Source of the DNA: Streptomyces sp. LS1784
GTDB lineage: Bacteria > Actinomycetota > Actinomycetes > Streptomycetales > Streptomycetaceae
Assembly: GCF_020103755.1 (NCBI RefSeq)
Contig: NZ_JAHSQD010000010.1
Span: 1-45,897 of the forward strand
Length of the DNA: 45,897 nucleotides
Direction: 5' to 3'
Shown here: piece after piece, positions 33,544 to 40,679 of the stretch
Position numbering within the stretch: position 1 is the stretch's first letter
How the letters are laid out: each line of letters begins with the position of its first letter
Notes under the pieces: generated by a model
What the model saw: only the letters and a program-made list of their open reading frames with translations
Told to the model about the DNA's origin: nothing
Database searches by the model: none
Translations under genes and position numbers: made by a program

Positions 33544-33672
33544 GTCCTTTTACATCGTGGAGAGTTCGTATTCAGGCGCGCAGCCTAACAGCGGCCCGCC
33601 ACACGTGGTCGAGTTCGCACCGACTACCCCATGCGTCATGACTGATGGCCGAACAGAAACGTTCTTATCCGG

Positions 33673-33930
33673 TCACTCGGGAGCCGTGGCCCGACGCAGG
33701 TGGATCGGGTGGGGATCGAGCCCGACGAACGCGACCGCCCCCCACCGCGCCGAAGTGGTACAGCCGGTGGGCGATCTCCCCAACGGCCCAGGGGTCGAAC
33801 CGGCCGGCGAGCCGACAGCCTGGTCAGCGTCCAGCGGGAGCAGCGCGAGGCCGGCGCGGAGCGCGTCGAGGGCGTCGGAGAGCCCGGCGAAGGTGGTGGG
33901 CTTGGTGAAGCCCACCCGATCAGTGCCCAC
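33673..33930 (-). pseudogene. Frameshifted remnant of an unrecognised actinobacterial protein
   Basis: One frame gives VGFTKPTTFAGLSDALDALR and AGLALLPLDADQAVGSPAG. A second continues RFDPWAVGEIAHRLYHFG. The first resumes as AVAFVGLDPHPIHLRRATAP and a stop. The switch back falls in a G-rich run near 33745. Joined, the pieces read as one hydrophobic, ordered C-terminal part of a protein. I do not recognise the family. It directly follows the ATP-binding remnant at higher coordinates on the same strand. Confidence 0.45.
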
Positions 33931-34172
33931 GCCACCTTGCCGATGCCGCCCTCACGCGGGCGACAGCCCCAGCGGGTGGCGACGCACGGGACGAGCTGGA
34001 GCCCCCGACCGGCCTCGTCGGTTTCGGCGATGGTGCCACGCGCCGCGGGGAGGGAGGAGTCCGCGTCGTGCACTTCGAGCCGGAGGGAGTCGGGGAGCAG
34101 CTCGAACCGGAGCGGGCGCGCCCGCGGCGGCGCCCGGCAGTGCTTCTGGGGCTCCTGACGATCAGTCACCAT
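33910..34172 (-). pseudogene. Anti-sigma-type ATP-binding protein (HATPase_c_2), C-terminal remnant
   Basis: The minus frame reads LRFELLPDSLRLEVHDADSS, then AARGTIAETDEAGRGLQLVP and RWGCRPREGGIGKVAWALI. E-V-x-D and the E-x-G-R-G-L-x-L-V box are the ATP-binding motifs of RsbW/SpoIIAB-like regulators so frequent in Streptomyces. The N-terminal half is missing and the frame runs into unrelated sequence after the WALI motif. It is a relic beside DUF5753/DUF397 relics, the genes that often neighbour such ATPases. Confidence 0.6.
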
Positions 34173-34190
34173 CCGGAGCAGGAAACCGGA

Positions 34191-34338
34191 CCGGATGGCT
34201 ACGGGCTCGTCTTCGACTACCTGCGGTCGTCAGCCCTGAATCCGGCCCAGTCCATCGATATGATCACTGCCATCGCGGCAGGAACGTGAGTGCGAGTTCG
34301 TCACCGCGATCAAGGCCGGCGAACTCCCCGACACCTGA
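34191..34338 (+). pseudogene. DUF5753 and DUF397 tail remnants
   Basis: A forward frame reads GYGLVFDYLRSSALNPAQSI then DMITAIAAGT and stops at 34289, matching the C-terminal end of a DUF5753 regulator (L-R-S-S-A-L-x-P-x-x-S). Immediately after, another frame reads ECEFVTAIKAGELPDT and stops, matching the end of a DUF397 protein. The two genes are normally adjacent in this order. Only about 150 bp of the pair survives. Confidence 0.5.
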
Positions 34339-34346
34339 ACAAACCT

Positions 34347-34379
34347 GCGCGAGAAGTCGGCCGGGCCGACTTCTCGCGC
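34347..34379. terminator. 33-bp hairpin repeat, copy 1
   Basis: Left arm GCGCGAGAAGTCGGCC, one central base, exact complement: 16-bp arms. It lies 26 bp beyond the 3' end of the DUF2785 gene (minus) and just after the DUF397 relic (plus). It acts plausibly as a bidirectional terminator. It is identical to copy 3 at 38145-38177. Confidence 0.75.
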
Positions 34380-34405
34380 GCTCCGTCACACAGCAGTGCC
34401 CCCGG

Positions 34406-35191
34406 CTACGGAAGCACCGGGCGCAGGACCTCGGCCACCCGGGCCTTGACCGCATCGCCATGGGCGAGCGGGACGGGGTGCCCGCCGCGTTCGGCGGACA
34501 CCCCGAGGTCCGCCAGGAGGTACAGGGCGCGCAGGGCGCGCGCGGTGTTGGAGACCCAGACCGGCATCGGCCCGCGCTCCAGTGCGGCGAAGGCGGCGCC
34601 GATCGGCGACAGCCAGGCGGTCGATCGCTCCGCGGTCAGGTCGGTGCGGGTGAGGATGCGGGCGACTGCCTTGGCGAGCCGGTCGTCCTCCCGCTGTGCG
34701 AACAGGTAGTCGGTCGGGGTGAGCAGACGCTCGGCGGCGAGCGCGAGCAGCGGTTCGGGGTCGATGTCGGGCCGCACACCACACGTCGCCAGCAGGTCCG
34801 CGCCGTGCGCCACGGCGTGCAGCCAGCCGAGCGTGTCGTCACAGCCTCGCAGATCGGCCTCCGAGCGGTACCAGGCGGCGAAGGCGTCGAGCCATTCGGG
34901 CCTGAGGCTGCCCTGGCTCACGATCATCTCCAGGACGAGCGGCGCGAACGTCCTGGCCTCGATCCGCGGATCGGTGAAGCGCTCCGCCATCAGATCGCCG
35001 AGCGCCAGGCACCGCTCGCCGTCGATCACCCCGCGCCGGATCCACGCCGCCAGGACCGCGTACGGGTAGCCGTCCCTGACCTCGGGGTCGGGGTCCCCCA
35101 GGGCGGCCGCCAACTCCGCGACCAGGTCGTCCAGCCGGCGCCCTGGGGGGAGCGCGCAGTCGGTCTCGTAGATCTCACGCCAGTCCGTCAC
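34406..35191 (-). CDS. DUF2785 domain-containing protein
   Basis: 261 residues from GTG 35191. The whole length fits DUF2785: MTDWREIYETDCALPPGRRL at the start, DPDPEVRDGYPYAVLAAWIR, ARTFAPLVLEMIVSQG and the well-conserved DDTLGWLHAVAHGADLL near the middle. It is an all-helical, HEAT-like soluble protein of unknown function with a His-containing W-L-H-A-V-A-H-G-A-D core. It is flanked by two copies of the 33-bp hairpin and appears to be monocistronic. Confidence 0.88.
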   Translation of the reverse strand: MTDWREIYETDCALPPGRRLDDLVAELAAALGDPDPEVRDGYPYAVLAAWIRRGVIDGERCLALGDLMAERFTDPRIEARTFAPLVLEMIVSQGSLRPEWLDAFAAWYRSEADLRGCDDTLGWLHAVAHGADLLATCGVRPDIDPEPLLALAAERLLTPTDYLFAQREDDRLAKAVARILTRTDLTAERSTAWLSPIGAAFAALERGPMPVWVSNTARALRALYLLADLGVSAERGGHPVPLAHGDAVKARVAEVLRPVLP

Positions 35192-35249
35192 GGGCGGGAC
35201 CCTACCGGAGGCTTCCAGAGCCTCTCACCTGCTTTTTCGCCAGGAACTT

Positions 35250-35282
35250 GCGCGAGAAGTCGGCCGGGCCGACTTCACGCGT
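35250..35282. terminator. 33-bp hairpin repeat, copy 2
   Basis: Same sequence as copies 1 and 3 except one base in the right arm (TTCACGCG instead of TTCTCGCG). The stop codon of the MarR gene (35275-35277) lies inside the right arm, so the hairpin overlaps the coding end. It is also 58 bp upstream of the DUF2785 start. Confidence 0.7.
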
Positions 35283-35742
35283 GACCTTCGTGGGCCGACC
35301 CTGGTGCGTCCGCCAGGCGCTCCAGTGAGCGTTCCAGGTTGTCGGCCAGCTTCGTGAGGACCCGGTACTCGTCGGCGTCGAGCGTCGCCGTCAACTGCTC
35401 CTCGACCGCGTAGTAGTGGGCGAGGAGGCGGTCGACGAGGTCGACGCCGCGATCGGTGAGCCTGAGGTGGATGATGCGGCGGTCACGGTCGTCACGCTCC
35501 CTGGTGATCAGCCCCTCCTTCTCCAGCCTGTCCGCGCGGACGGTCATCCCCGAGCAGGTGACCATGTCGAGGGCGGCCAGTTGGCCGGTGGTCAGCCGGT
35601 GGGAGGGGCCGGCCTGGCGCAGGGTGACGAGCACGTGGAAGTTGGCGGCGGTGAGCCCGTGCTCCTTGAGGACGGGCTCCAGTCGGGCCTTCCAGAGCAC
35701 GGCGATCCGGTAGAGGCGGCCGAGCGGTCGCAGGGGTGGCAC
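35275..35742 (-). CDS. MarR-family transcriptional regulator
   Basis: 155 residues from GTG 35742. The winged helix includes LTTGQLAALDMVTCSGMTVR then RLEKEGLITRERDDRDRRII with the family's D-x-R-D/G-x-R wing. Flanking helices form the dimer interface (NFHVLVTLRQAGPSHR). It lies downstream of the DUF3533 gene on the same strand, separated by a terminator and a palindrome, so it probably has its own promoter. It may control the transporter gene next to it; that is inferred from position. Confidence 0.92.
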   Translation of the reverse strand: MPPLRPLGRLYRIAVLWKARLEPVLKEHGLTAANFHVLVTLRQAGPSHRLTTGQLAALDMVTCSGMTVRADRLEKEGLITRERDDRDRRIIHLRLTDRGVDLVDRLLAHYYAVEEQLTATLDADEYRVLTKLADNLERSLERLADAPGSAHEGHA

Positions 35743-35774
35743 GGGGGGCCTTCCAATTGGTCGTTTGCCGGGTG

Positions 35775-35794
35775 CGCAGGCAGGCCTGCCTGCG
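35775..35794. promoter_or_regulatory. Perfect 20-bp palindrome upstream of the MarR gene
   Basis: CGCAGGCAGGCCTGCCTGCG, 33 bp upstream of the MarR start. With a CCAATTGG palindrome even closer (about 35752-35759) it is a candidate MarR operator; alternatively it is part of the terminator structure of the preceding gene. Confidence 0.45.
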
Positions 35795-35802
35795 GCCTGC
35801 GG

Positions 35803-35835
35803 GTCCGACGCCGGCGATCCCTGCCGGCGTCGGAC
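35803..35835 (-). terminator. Intrinsic terminator of the DUF3533 gene
   Basis: A perfect 13-bp stem (GTCCGACGCCGGC and complement) with a 7-base loop, starting 16 bp after the DUF3533 stop in the direction of transcription. There is no T-tract, as usual in this group. Confidence 0.8.
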
Positions 35836-35850
35836 CGGTCCACGGGGTGG

Positions 35851-37230
35851 TCAGCCGGCCGGAGCGAGCTCCGGTGCCGGCGGGTGGGGCGCGGCAGCGC
35901 GGTGCAGGCCCTTGCGGTCGTAGAGGTGGGTGACCGCGAGGCCGACGACGAGGGAGACGGCGAAGCCGATGCCGACCATGGTCCAGGCGCGGCCGAGTCC
36001 GGCGTCGGCCTGCGCGTCGAAGTAGAGGATGGACCGGACGCCGTCGACGACCTGGCGGAAGGGCTCGAAGTCGGCCAGGAACCGGTAGAAGCCGGGCAGT
36101 GCCTGGAGCGGGATGGTGGCGCCGGCGGACGGGATGGCCAGGCCGATCAGCACGAGCATGGAGACGATGGGGCCCGGGGTGCCGAAGGCGGCGAGCAGGG
36201 CGAGAGCGGTGATGCCCATCGCGGCCGTGGCGCAGCTGCCGAAGATCCACAGCTGCAGCAGGTGGGAGGCGTCGATGCCGATGACTCCGACGGCGGCACC
36301 CATGGCCAGTGCGGAGGTCACCATCGACAGGACGATCATGAGGACCGAGCCGACGGCGAAGTGGCGTACCCGGCTGAGGTGCTGAAGCGGCTTGGCGGTG
36401 CGGACCGGGCCCTTGTCGCTGGCGATGTAGCCGAGTGCGGTGTCCAGCTGGGTGTGGATGACGTTGGCGCCGAGCATGCCGCCCAGGACGAGGACGAGGG
36501 TGTAGAAGAACGCGCTCAGCCCGAGGCCGCTGTGCTGCCCGAGCGGGTGGCCCTCCTGGACCGTGGCCTTGACGGGGTCGGCGATCATCAGCTGCGCCGC
36601 GGCGCCGGGCGCGGCGGGCTTGGCAGCGGTGCCCGGTGTGACGGGCTTGGCAGCGGTGCCGGGTGCGGCCTGGTGTTCGGCCTGGTGGCTCAGCTGTTCG
36701 GCGAGCTGCCGGCCCACCTGGGCCGAGGTGGTCTGGACGATCTTGCGGTTGATCTCGGAGGCCATGGAGGAGCCGAAGCTTCCGGCGCCGGGGTTGGTCA
36801 GCACGGTCATGGTCGGCGGGTGCGGCTCGTGCTGGAGCGGGCCGGCGAGGGCGGCCACGGAGGCGGAGAAGTCCTCCGGGATGACGAGCGCGCCGAACAC
36901 CTTGTCCTTGGCCAGGAGCTCGTCGGCGGTCCGGCGGTCGACCTGCTTCCAGGCGACCTTGCCCTTCAGGTCGGCGGCCTGGGTGATCTGCGGGGTGATC
37001 TGCTCGCCCAGGTTGACCTGCTGCCCCGCGATCTTGGTGCCCTGGTCCGCGTTGACCACCGCGATCGGCAGGTCCTTCATCGAGCCGACCGGATCGTTGT
37101 TGGCACCCAAGTACAGCAGCGACAGGACGAACGACAGCAGGCCGAGGGTCAGCGCCGACCGCAGCCAGAGGCCTTTTCCGCGCAGCAGACCGCGGGCGCT
37201 CGCCCTGGGCGCGTGGGTCGGCTCAGACAT
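35851..37230 (-). CDS. DUF3533 / YhgE-Pip-like ABC-2-type membrane protein
   Basis: 459 residues from ATG 37230 with GGGAGG upstream. One N-terminal membrane helix (SALTLGLLSFVLSLLYLGAN) precedes a large extracytoplasmic domain beginning DLPIAVVNADQGTKIAGQQV, the hallmark of YhgE/Pip and DUF3533 proteins. Five membrane helices follow from about residue 245. The extracytoplasmic part holds a low-complexity Ala/Pro/Thr repeat (AAPGTAAKPVTPGTAAKPAA). Family members export or help export hydrophobic compounds or surface polymers. It is divergent from the MerR gene with a strong palindrome between them, so MerR control is likely. Confidence 0.85.
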   Translation of the reverse strand: MSEPTHAPRASARGLLRGKGLWLRSALTLGLLSFVLSLLYLGANNDPVGSMKDLPIAVVNADQGTKIAGQQVNLGEQITPQITQAADLKGKVAWKQVDRRTADELLAKDKVFGALVIPEDFSASVAALAGPLQHEPHPPTMTVLTNPGAGSFGSSMASEINRKIVQTTSAQVGRQLAEQLSHQAEHQAAPGTAAKPVTPGTAAKPAAPGAAAQLMIADPVKATVQEGHPLGQHSGLGLSAFFYTLVLVLGGMLGANVIHTQLDTALGYIASDKGPVRTAKPLQHLSRVRHFAVGSVLMIVLSMVTSALAMGAAVGVIGIDASHLLQLWIFGSCATAAMGITALALLAAFGTPGPIVSMLVLIGLAIPSAGATIPLQALPGFYRFLADFEPFRQVVDGVRSILYFDAQADAGLGRAWTMVGIGFAVSLVVGLAVTHLYDRKGLHRAAAPHPPAPELAPAG

Positions 37231-37416
37231 TCCGCCTCCCTCGGTGGCGCAGCGCGACAGGGGCCTGCTCGTGGCACCTGGTTCCGGTGGGGCGTGGGGC
37301 TGGCATGGTGCTCCAGTTGCGAGGTCGCGCCGAGAGTGGCGCGCAAGGTTCGGTAGCGAAAGGGCCCCGGCATCGCGGCTGGTCAGCCGACTGCTGGAAA
37401 CTTTCACTTTCTAGCT

Positions 37417-37433
37417 CGATAGTGACACTATCG
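37417..37433. promoter_or_regulatory. 17-bp operator-like palindrome between divergent DUF3533 and MerR genes
   Basis: CGATAGTGACACTATCG: perfect 8-bp arms around one base. It lies 68 bp upstream of the MerR start and 187 bp upstream of the DUF3533 start. It is AT-richer than its surroundings, as expected for a promoter-operator. The MerR protein is the obvious candidate to bind it. Confidence 0.7.
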
Positions 37434-37500
37434 AATGCGTGAGTCCATTCGGGAGCCTGGGAGACTGGTCACACACCGAACCGTTCGAGCGAGTGAGCGC

Positions 37501-38136
37501 ATGAGGATCTCCAACCTGAGCCGCCTGACCGGAACACCGGTCGGGACCATCAAGTACTACCTACGGGAAGGCCTGCTGCCGCCCGGCCGATCCCTCGGCG
37601 CCACCCTGACCCTGTACGGCGACGAACACGTTCAGCGCCTGCGCCTGATCCGCGCCATGACCGCCCGCGGCGGCCTGTCCATCGCCGCCACCCGCGACGT
37701 CCTCACCGCGATCGACCAGCCGCTCGAACCACTGGACACGCTCCGCGTCGTCCACTACGCCCTGCCCACTCCGGTCGATGCCACCGAGACCGACGCGGTC
37801 GACGAGCACGCTCCGCAGGTCGACCGGCTGCTGGACGCCATGGGATGGGACATCTCCGAGGAATCGCCGCACCGCAGGGCACTCGCCGCGAGCCTGATGG
37901 ACCTCAGCCGCCTCGGCATGGAGTACAGCACCGAGGAACTGCTGCCCTATGCCGAACTGGCCGCCGCCGCGGCCCGACTGGACTTCGACCGGATCGAAGG
38001 CATCGAGGACCGCCTCCGGCTCGCCGAGCACGCCGCGATCGTCGTCCTGCTCCTCGAACCCGTTCTGGCGGTCCTGCGACGCCTCGCCCAGGAGAACGAG
38101 TCCCACCGCCGTACGGCCTGGTCCCACAGCGACTGA
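37501..38136 (+). CDS. MerR-family transcriptional regulator
   Basis: 211 residues from ATG 37501; the upstream in-frame extension crosses the operator region, so this start is preferred. The MerR HTH is MRISNLSRLTGTPVGTIKYY and LREGLLPPGRSL. The wing and dimerisation helix follow (LTLYGDEHVQRLRLIRAMTA, RGGLSIAATRDVLTAIDQ). The C-terminal domain is long, helical and Leu/Ala-rich without metal-binding cysteines, so it is probably a drug or small-molecule sensor. It ends just before hairpin copy 3, divergent from the DUF3533 gene. Confidence 0.92.
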   Translation: MRISNLSRLTGTPVGTIKYYLREGLLPPGRSLGATLTLYGDEHVQRLRLIRAMTARGGLSIAATRDVLTAIDQPLEPLDTLRVVHYALPTPVDATETDAVDEHAPQVDRLLDAMGWDISEESPHRRALAASLMDLSRLGMEYSTEELLPYAELAAAAARLDFDRIEGIEDRLRLAEHAAIVVLLLEPVLAVLRRLAQENESHRRTAWSHSD

Positions 38137-38144
38137 ACGCGTGC

Positions 38145-38177
38145 GCGCGAGAAGTCGGCCGGGCCGACTTCTCGCGC
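38145..38177. terminator. 33-bp hairpin repeat, copy 3
   Basis: Identical to copy 1. It stands between the convergent ends of the MerR gene (stop at 38136) and the LysA-like gene (stop at 38189), a clear bidirectional terminator position. Confidence 0.85.
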
Positions 38178-38188
38178 AACCGCCCCCC

Positions 38189-39544
38189 TCAGCGGCCGAC
38201 TTCACGCAGGCGGAAGTCCTCGACCGTCTCCCTCCTGATCAGCAACCGGGCCCGGCCGTCCTTCACCGCCACCACCGCCGGGCGGCCGACCAGGTTGTAG
38301 CCCGACGCCATCGACAGCTGGTACGCGCCGGCCGCCGGCACCGCCAGCAGGTCGCCCGGGCGCAGGTCGGCGGGCAGCGCGGCATCCCGGACCAGTACGT
38401 CCCCGGCCTCGCAGTGCCGGCCGACCACGTCCACCCTCGCCTCCCCCGCCTCCGAGCGGCGGCCGACCAGCCGTACGGTGTACGGCGATCCGTACAGCGC
38501 CGGACGCGGGTTGTCGCTCATGCCGCCGTCCACCGCGGCGAAGCAGCGGCCGTCCGCGGTGTGCTTGACGGACAGCACCCGGTACACCGCGACCGCCGCC
38601 GGTCCGGCGATCGCGCGGCCGGGTTCGACGATCAGCCGGGGCACCTCCAACCCGGCCTCGGCGCAGCGCACCGCCAGCCGGTCGGTCACCCGCACCGCGA
38701 ACTCCGCGAGGTCCAACTCCTCGTCCCCGACGGGAAGGTAGCGGATGCCGTGACCGCCGCCGAGGTCCAGCTCCGGCAGTTCCACGCCGTGCCGCTCCCG
38801 CACCTCGGCGAGCAGCCGCACCAGCGCGTCCACCGCGAGCAGGTAGGGCTCGAACGACGTGATCTGCGAGCCCAAGTGGCAGTGCAGGCCCGCCAGTTCG
38901 AGCCCCGGCTGGTCGAGCACCCGGGCGATGGCGTCGGCGGCATCGCCACCCTGGATCGGGAAGCCGAACTTCTGCCCGCCGACCCCGGTCCGCACCGCCG
39001 TATGATGCCCGGCGGCAATCCCCGGGACCACCCGGACCAGCACCTTCTGCGGTGTGTCGGCGGCCACCAGCGCGGCCAGCCTCGCGATCTCCGCCGGGCC
39101 GTCGATGACGATCCGCCCGACCCGCAGCCTCCGGGCCAGCCGCAGCTCCTCCGGGGACTTCGCGTTGCCGTGCAGCAGGATCCGCTGCGCCGGGAAGCCG
39201 GCCGAGACCGCCAGCCACAGCTCGCCCGACGAGCAGACGTCCAAGCCCAGCCCCTCCTGTTCCACCCAGTCGGCCATCGCGCTGCACAGGAAGGCCTTGG
39301 CCGCGTACAGCACCTCGGCGTGCGGCAGCGCCCGCCGGTACGCCCGGGCTCGCCCCCGGACCTCGGCCTCGTCCAGCACGTACAGCGGGGTACCGAACCG
39401 TTCGGCGGCCTCGGCCAGCCCCACCCCGCCGACCACGACCTCGCGGCCGCGGCCGGGCCGCGCCGAGACCGGCCAGGGTCCGCCGAGGGCGTCGGCGCAG
39501 GCGGTGGGGGCGGTGAGGGCAGGTCGGGCGATGAGCTGGGTCAT
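38189..39544 (-). CDS. Diaminopimelate decarboxylase-like PLP enzyme (fold type III)
   Basis: 451 residues from ATG 39544 with GAGGAG upstream. The PLP lysine is K83 in VLYAAKAFLC. The glycine loop LDLGGGHGIRYLP and phosphate-binding EPGRAIAGPAAVAVYRVL are present, and GRHCEAGDVL carries the Cys-Glu-x-Gly-Asp motif contributed by the second subunit. These are LysA hallmarks (meso-diaminopimelate to L-lysine). It is not next to other lysine genes, so it may be a second, pathway-specific LysA or a related amino-acid decarboxylase. A 55-residue ORF 16 bp upstream probably shares its transcript. Confidence 0.85.
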   Translation of the reverse strand: MTQLIARPALTAPTACADALGGPWPVSARPGRGREVVVGGVGLAEAAERFGTPLYVLDEAEVRGRARAYRRALPHAEVLYAAKAFLCSAMADWVEQEGLGLDVCSSGELWLAVSAGFPAQRILLHGNAKSPEELRLARRLRVGRIVIDGPAEIARLAALVAADTPQKVLVRVVPGIAAGHHTAVRTGVGGQKFGFPIQGGDAADAIARVLDQPGLELAGLHCHLGSQITSFEPYLLAVDALVRLLAEVRERHGVELPELDLGGGHGIRYLPVGDEELDLAEFAVRVTDRLAVRCAEAGLEVPRLIVEPGRAIAGPAAVAVYRVLSVKHTADGRCFAAVDGGMSDNPRPALYGSPYTVRLVGRRSEAGEARVDVVGRHCEAGDVLVRDAALPADLRPGDLLAVPAAGAYQLSMASGYNLVGRPAVVAVKDGRARLLIRRETVEDFRLREVGR

Positions 39545-39560
39545 GGCGGGGCTCCTCGGG

Positions 39561-39728
39561 TCAGTCTTCGAACTGCATCGCGATGCGGCAGTGCGCCGGG
39601 CGGCTTCGGTCGTGGGCGGGGGCGGGCTCCGGGGTCCGTTGCGGCGGCTGCGGCGCGGCGGCCCGGCGATCGACCAGCCGCATCACGGGTCGCAGCGGCT
39701 GTTCGACGGCAAGGGCGGTGTCGGTCAT
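39561..39728 (-). CDS. Small Pro/Arg-rich protein upstream of the LysA-like gene
   Basis: 55 residues from ATG 39728, preceded by GGAGGGACCCCGCC, a convincing start. The sequence begins MTDTALAVEQPLRPVMRLVD, has a Pro-rich centre (AAAPQPPQRTPEPAPA) and ends HCRIAMQFED. There is no membrane segment. The stretch before its start closely resembles that before the decarboxylase start 16 bp downstream, hinting that one arose by local duplication. It could be a small accessory protein, a precursor peptide or a leader. I recognise no family. Confidence 0.5.
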   Translation of the reverse strand: MTDTALAVEQPLRPVMRLVDRRAAAPQPPQRTPEPAPAHDRSRPAHCRIAMQFED

Positions 39729-40112
39729 GGCGGGGTCCCTCCGGGTCGTGGGCCGTACGGCCGGACGTGTGCCGTTCGGCTGCTCCCTCCAGTGGAGCCC
39801 CTCCACAGTCCGACCGCACCCGTCCTTGACGCATGGCGTACGTCCCGGCCGCCGTCCTTGACGCCCTTCTGACAGTGGGTTCCTCGGCATCGAGGCGATC
39901 GACCTGCTGGTCCGGTTCGTTCCGGGCCTGGGCCGAGAGACCCCGACGGGTCTGTCAGAAGGCCGTCAAGATGTGTGCAGCCTGCGTCATGGTGGCGTCA
40001 GAGGCGGTACGGAGCGGTCCGTTCCGGGGTTCACTGGTGTCGTCCGAAGCGAGGAGCACCGACCCGGCAGCGCCCGATGGAGAGCCTGCCGGAGAGACGG
40101 AGGCGAACGGCC
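39729..40112. other. 384-bp divergent intergenic region
   Basis: It holds promoters for the LysA-like unit (minus) and the universal stress protein (plus). CCGTCCTTGACGC occurs twice as a direct repeat at 39820-39832 and 39852-39864. CTCCAGTGGAG near 39786-39796 is a short inverted repeat. No protein-like frame stands out. Confidence 0.4.
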
Positions 40113-40601
40113 ATGACCGGGACCACCCGAGTGATCGTCGGCCTGAGCGGATCGCTGAGCAGTCTGGCCGCCCTCTACCACGCCGTCGGCGAGGCGGCCC
40201 GGAACCAGGCGGTGCTGGTGCCCGTCGCCGCCTGGACCGTCGCGAACGAGCGGGACGACCTGCGCCCGGTCTCCGAACTGGAGCACGCCGCCCGCCGGCG
40301 CCTCGACGTCGCCTTCGAGCAGGCCTACGGCGGCTACCCGTCCGGCCTGGTCGTCCACCCCCTGGTGGTCAACGCCGAGCCCGGCCCCGCCCTGGTCGGC
40401 GCCGTCACCGGCCCGGAGGACCTGCTCGTGCTCGGCGCCGCCACCCGCCGCCGTCTGGACCGCCTGCGGCACGGATCGGTCGCCCGCCACTGCCGCCACC
40501 GGGCCGGCTGCCGGGTGGTCGAGGTCTCGCCCTCGGCCCTTCTCACCCGCCTCGAACTCCCGGCCCGCACCGGCGCGCCGCTGCCCCTCCTGGCTCGCTG
40601 A
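40113..40601 (+). CDS. Universal stress protein (UspA family)
   Basis: 162 residues from ATG 40113 with GGAGAGACGGAGG upstream. VIVGLSGSLSSLAALYHAVG is the N-terminal Usp strand and loop. The C-terminal nucleotide-binding motif is present in degenerate form: VLGAATRRRLDRLRHGSVAR then HCRHRAGCRVVEV (the usual form is G-x2-G-x9-G-S/T). Only a single Usp domain is present. Probably a cytoplasmic stress- or hypoxia-responsive protein; no partner gene is adjacent. Confidence 0.8.
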   Translation: MTGTTRVIVGLSGSLSSLAALYHAVGEAARNQAVLVPVAAWTVANERDDLRPVSELEHAARRRLDVAFEQAYGGYPSGLVVHPLVVNAEPGPALVGAVTGPEDLLVLGAATRRRLDRLRHGSVARHCRHRAGCRVVEVSPSALLTRLELPARTGAPLPLLAR

Positions 40602-40679
40602 CGCCACCCTGCCGACCCGCTGAGGACGCCCTGCCGGCCGGCCGTTCCGCCGCCGGCGCCCGCCCGCGCGCCCCGGACG

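Noticed and set aside
36600..36680. Short tandem repeat in the DUF3533 gene
   Set aside because: Simple Ala/Pro/Thr linker repeat inside a coding region; common in extracytoplasmic linkers and not a mobile or regulatory repeat.
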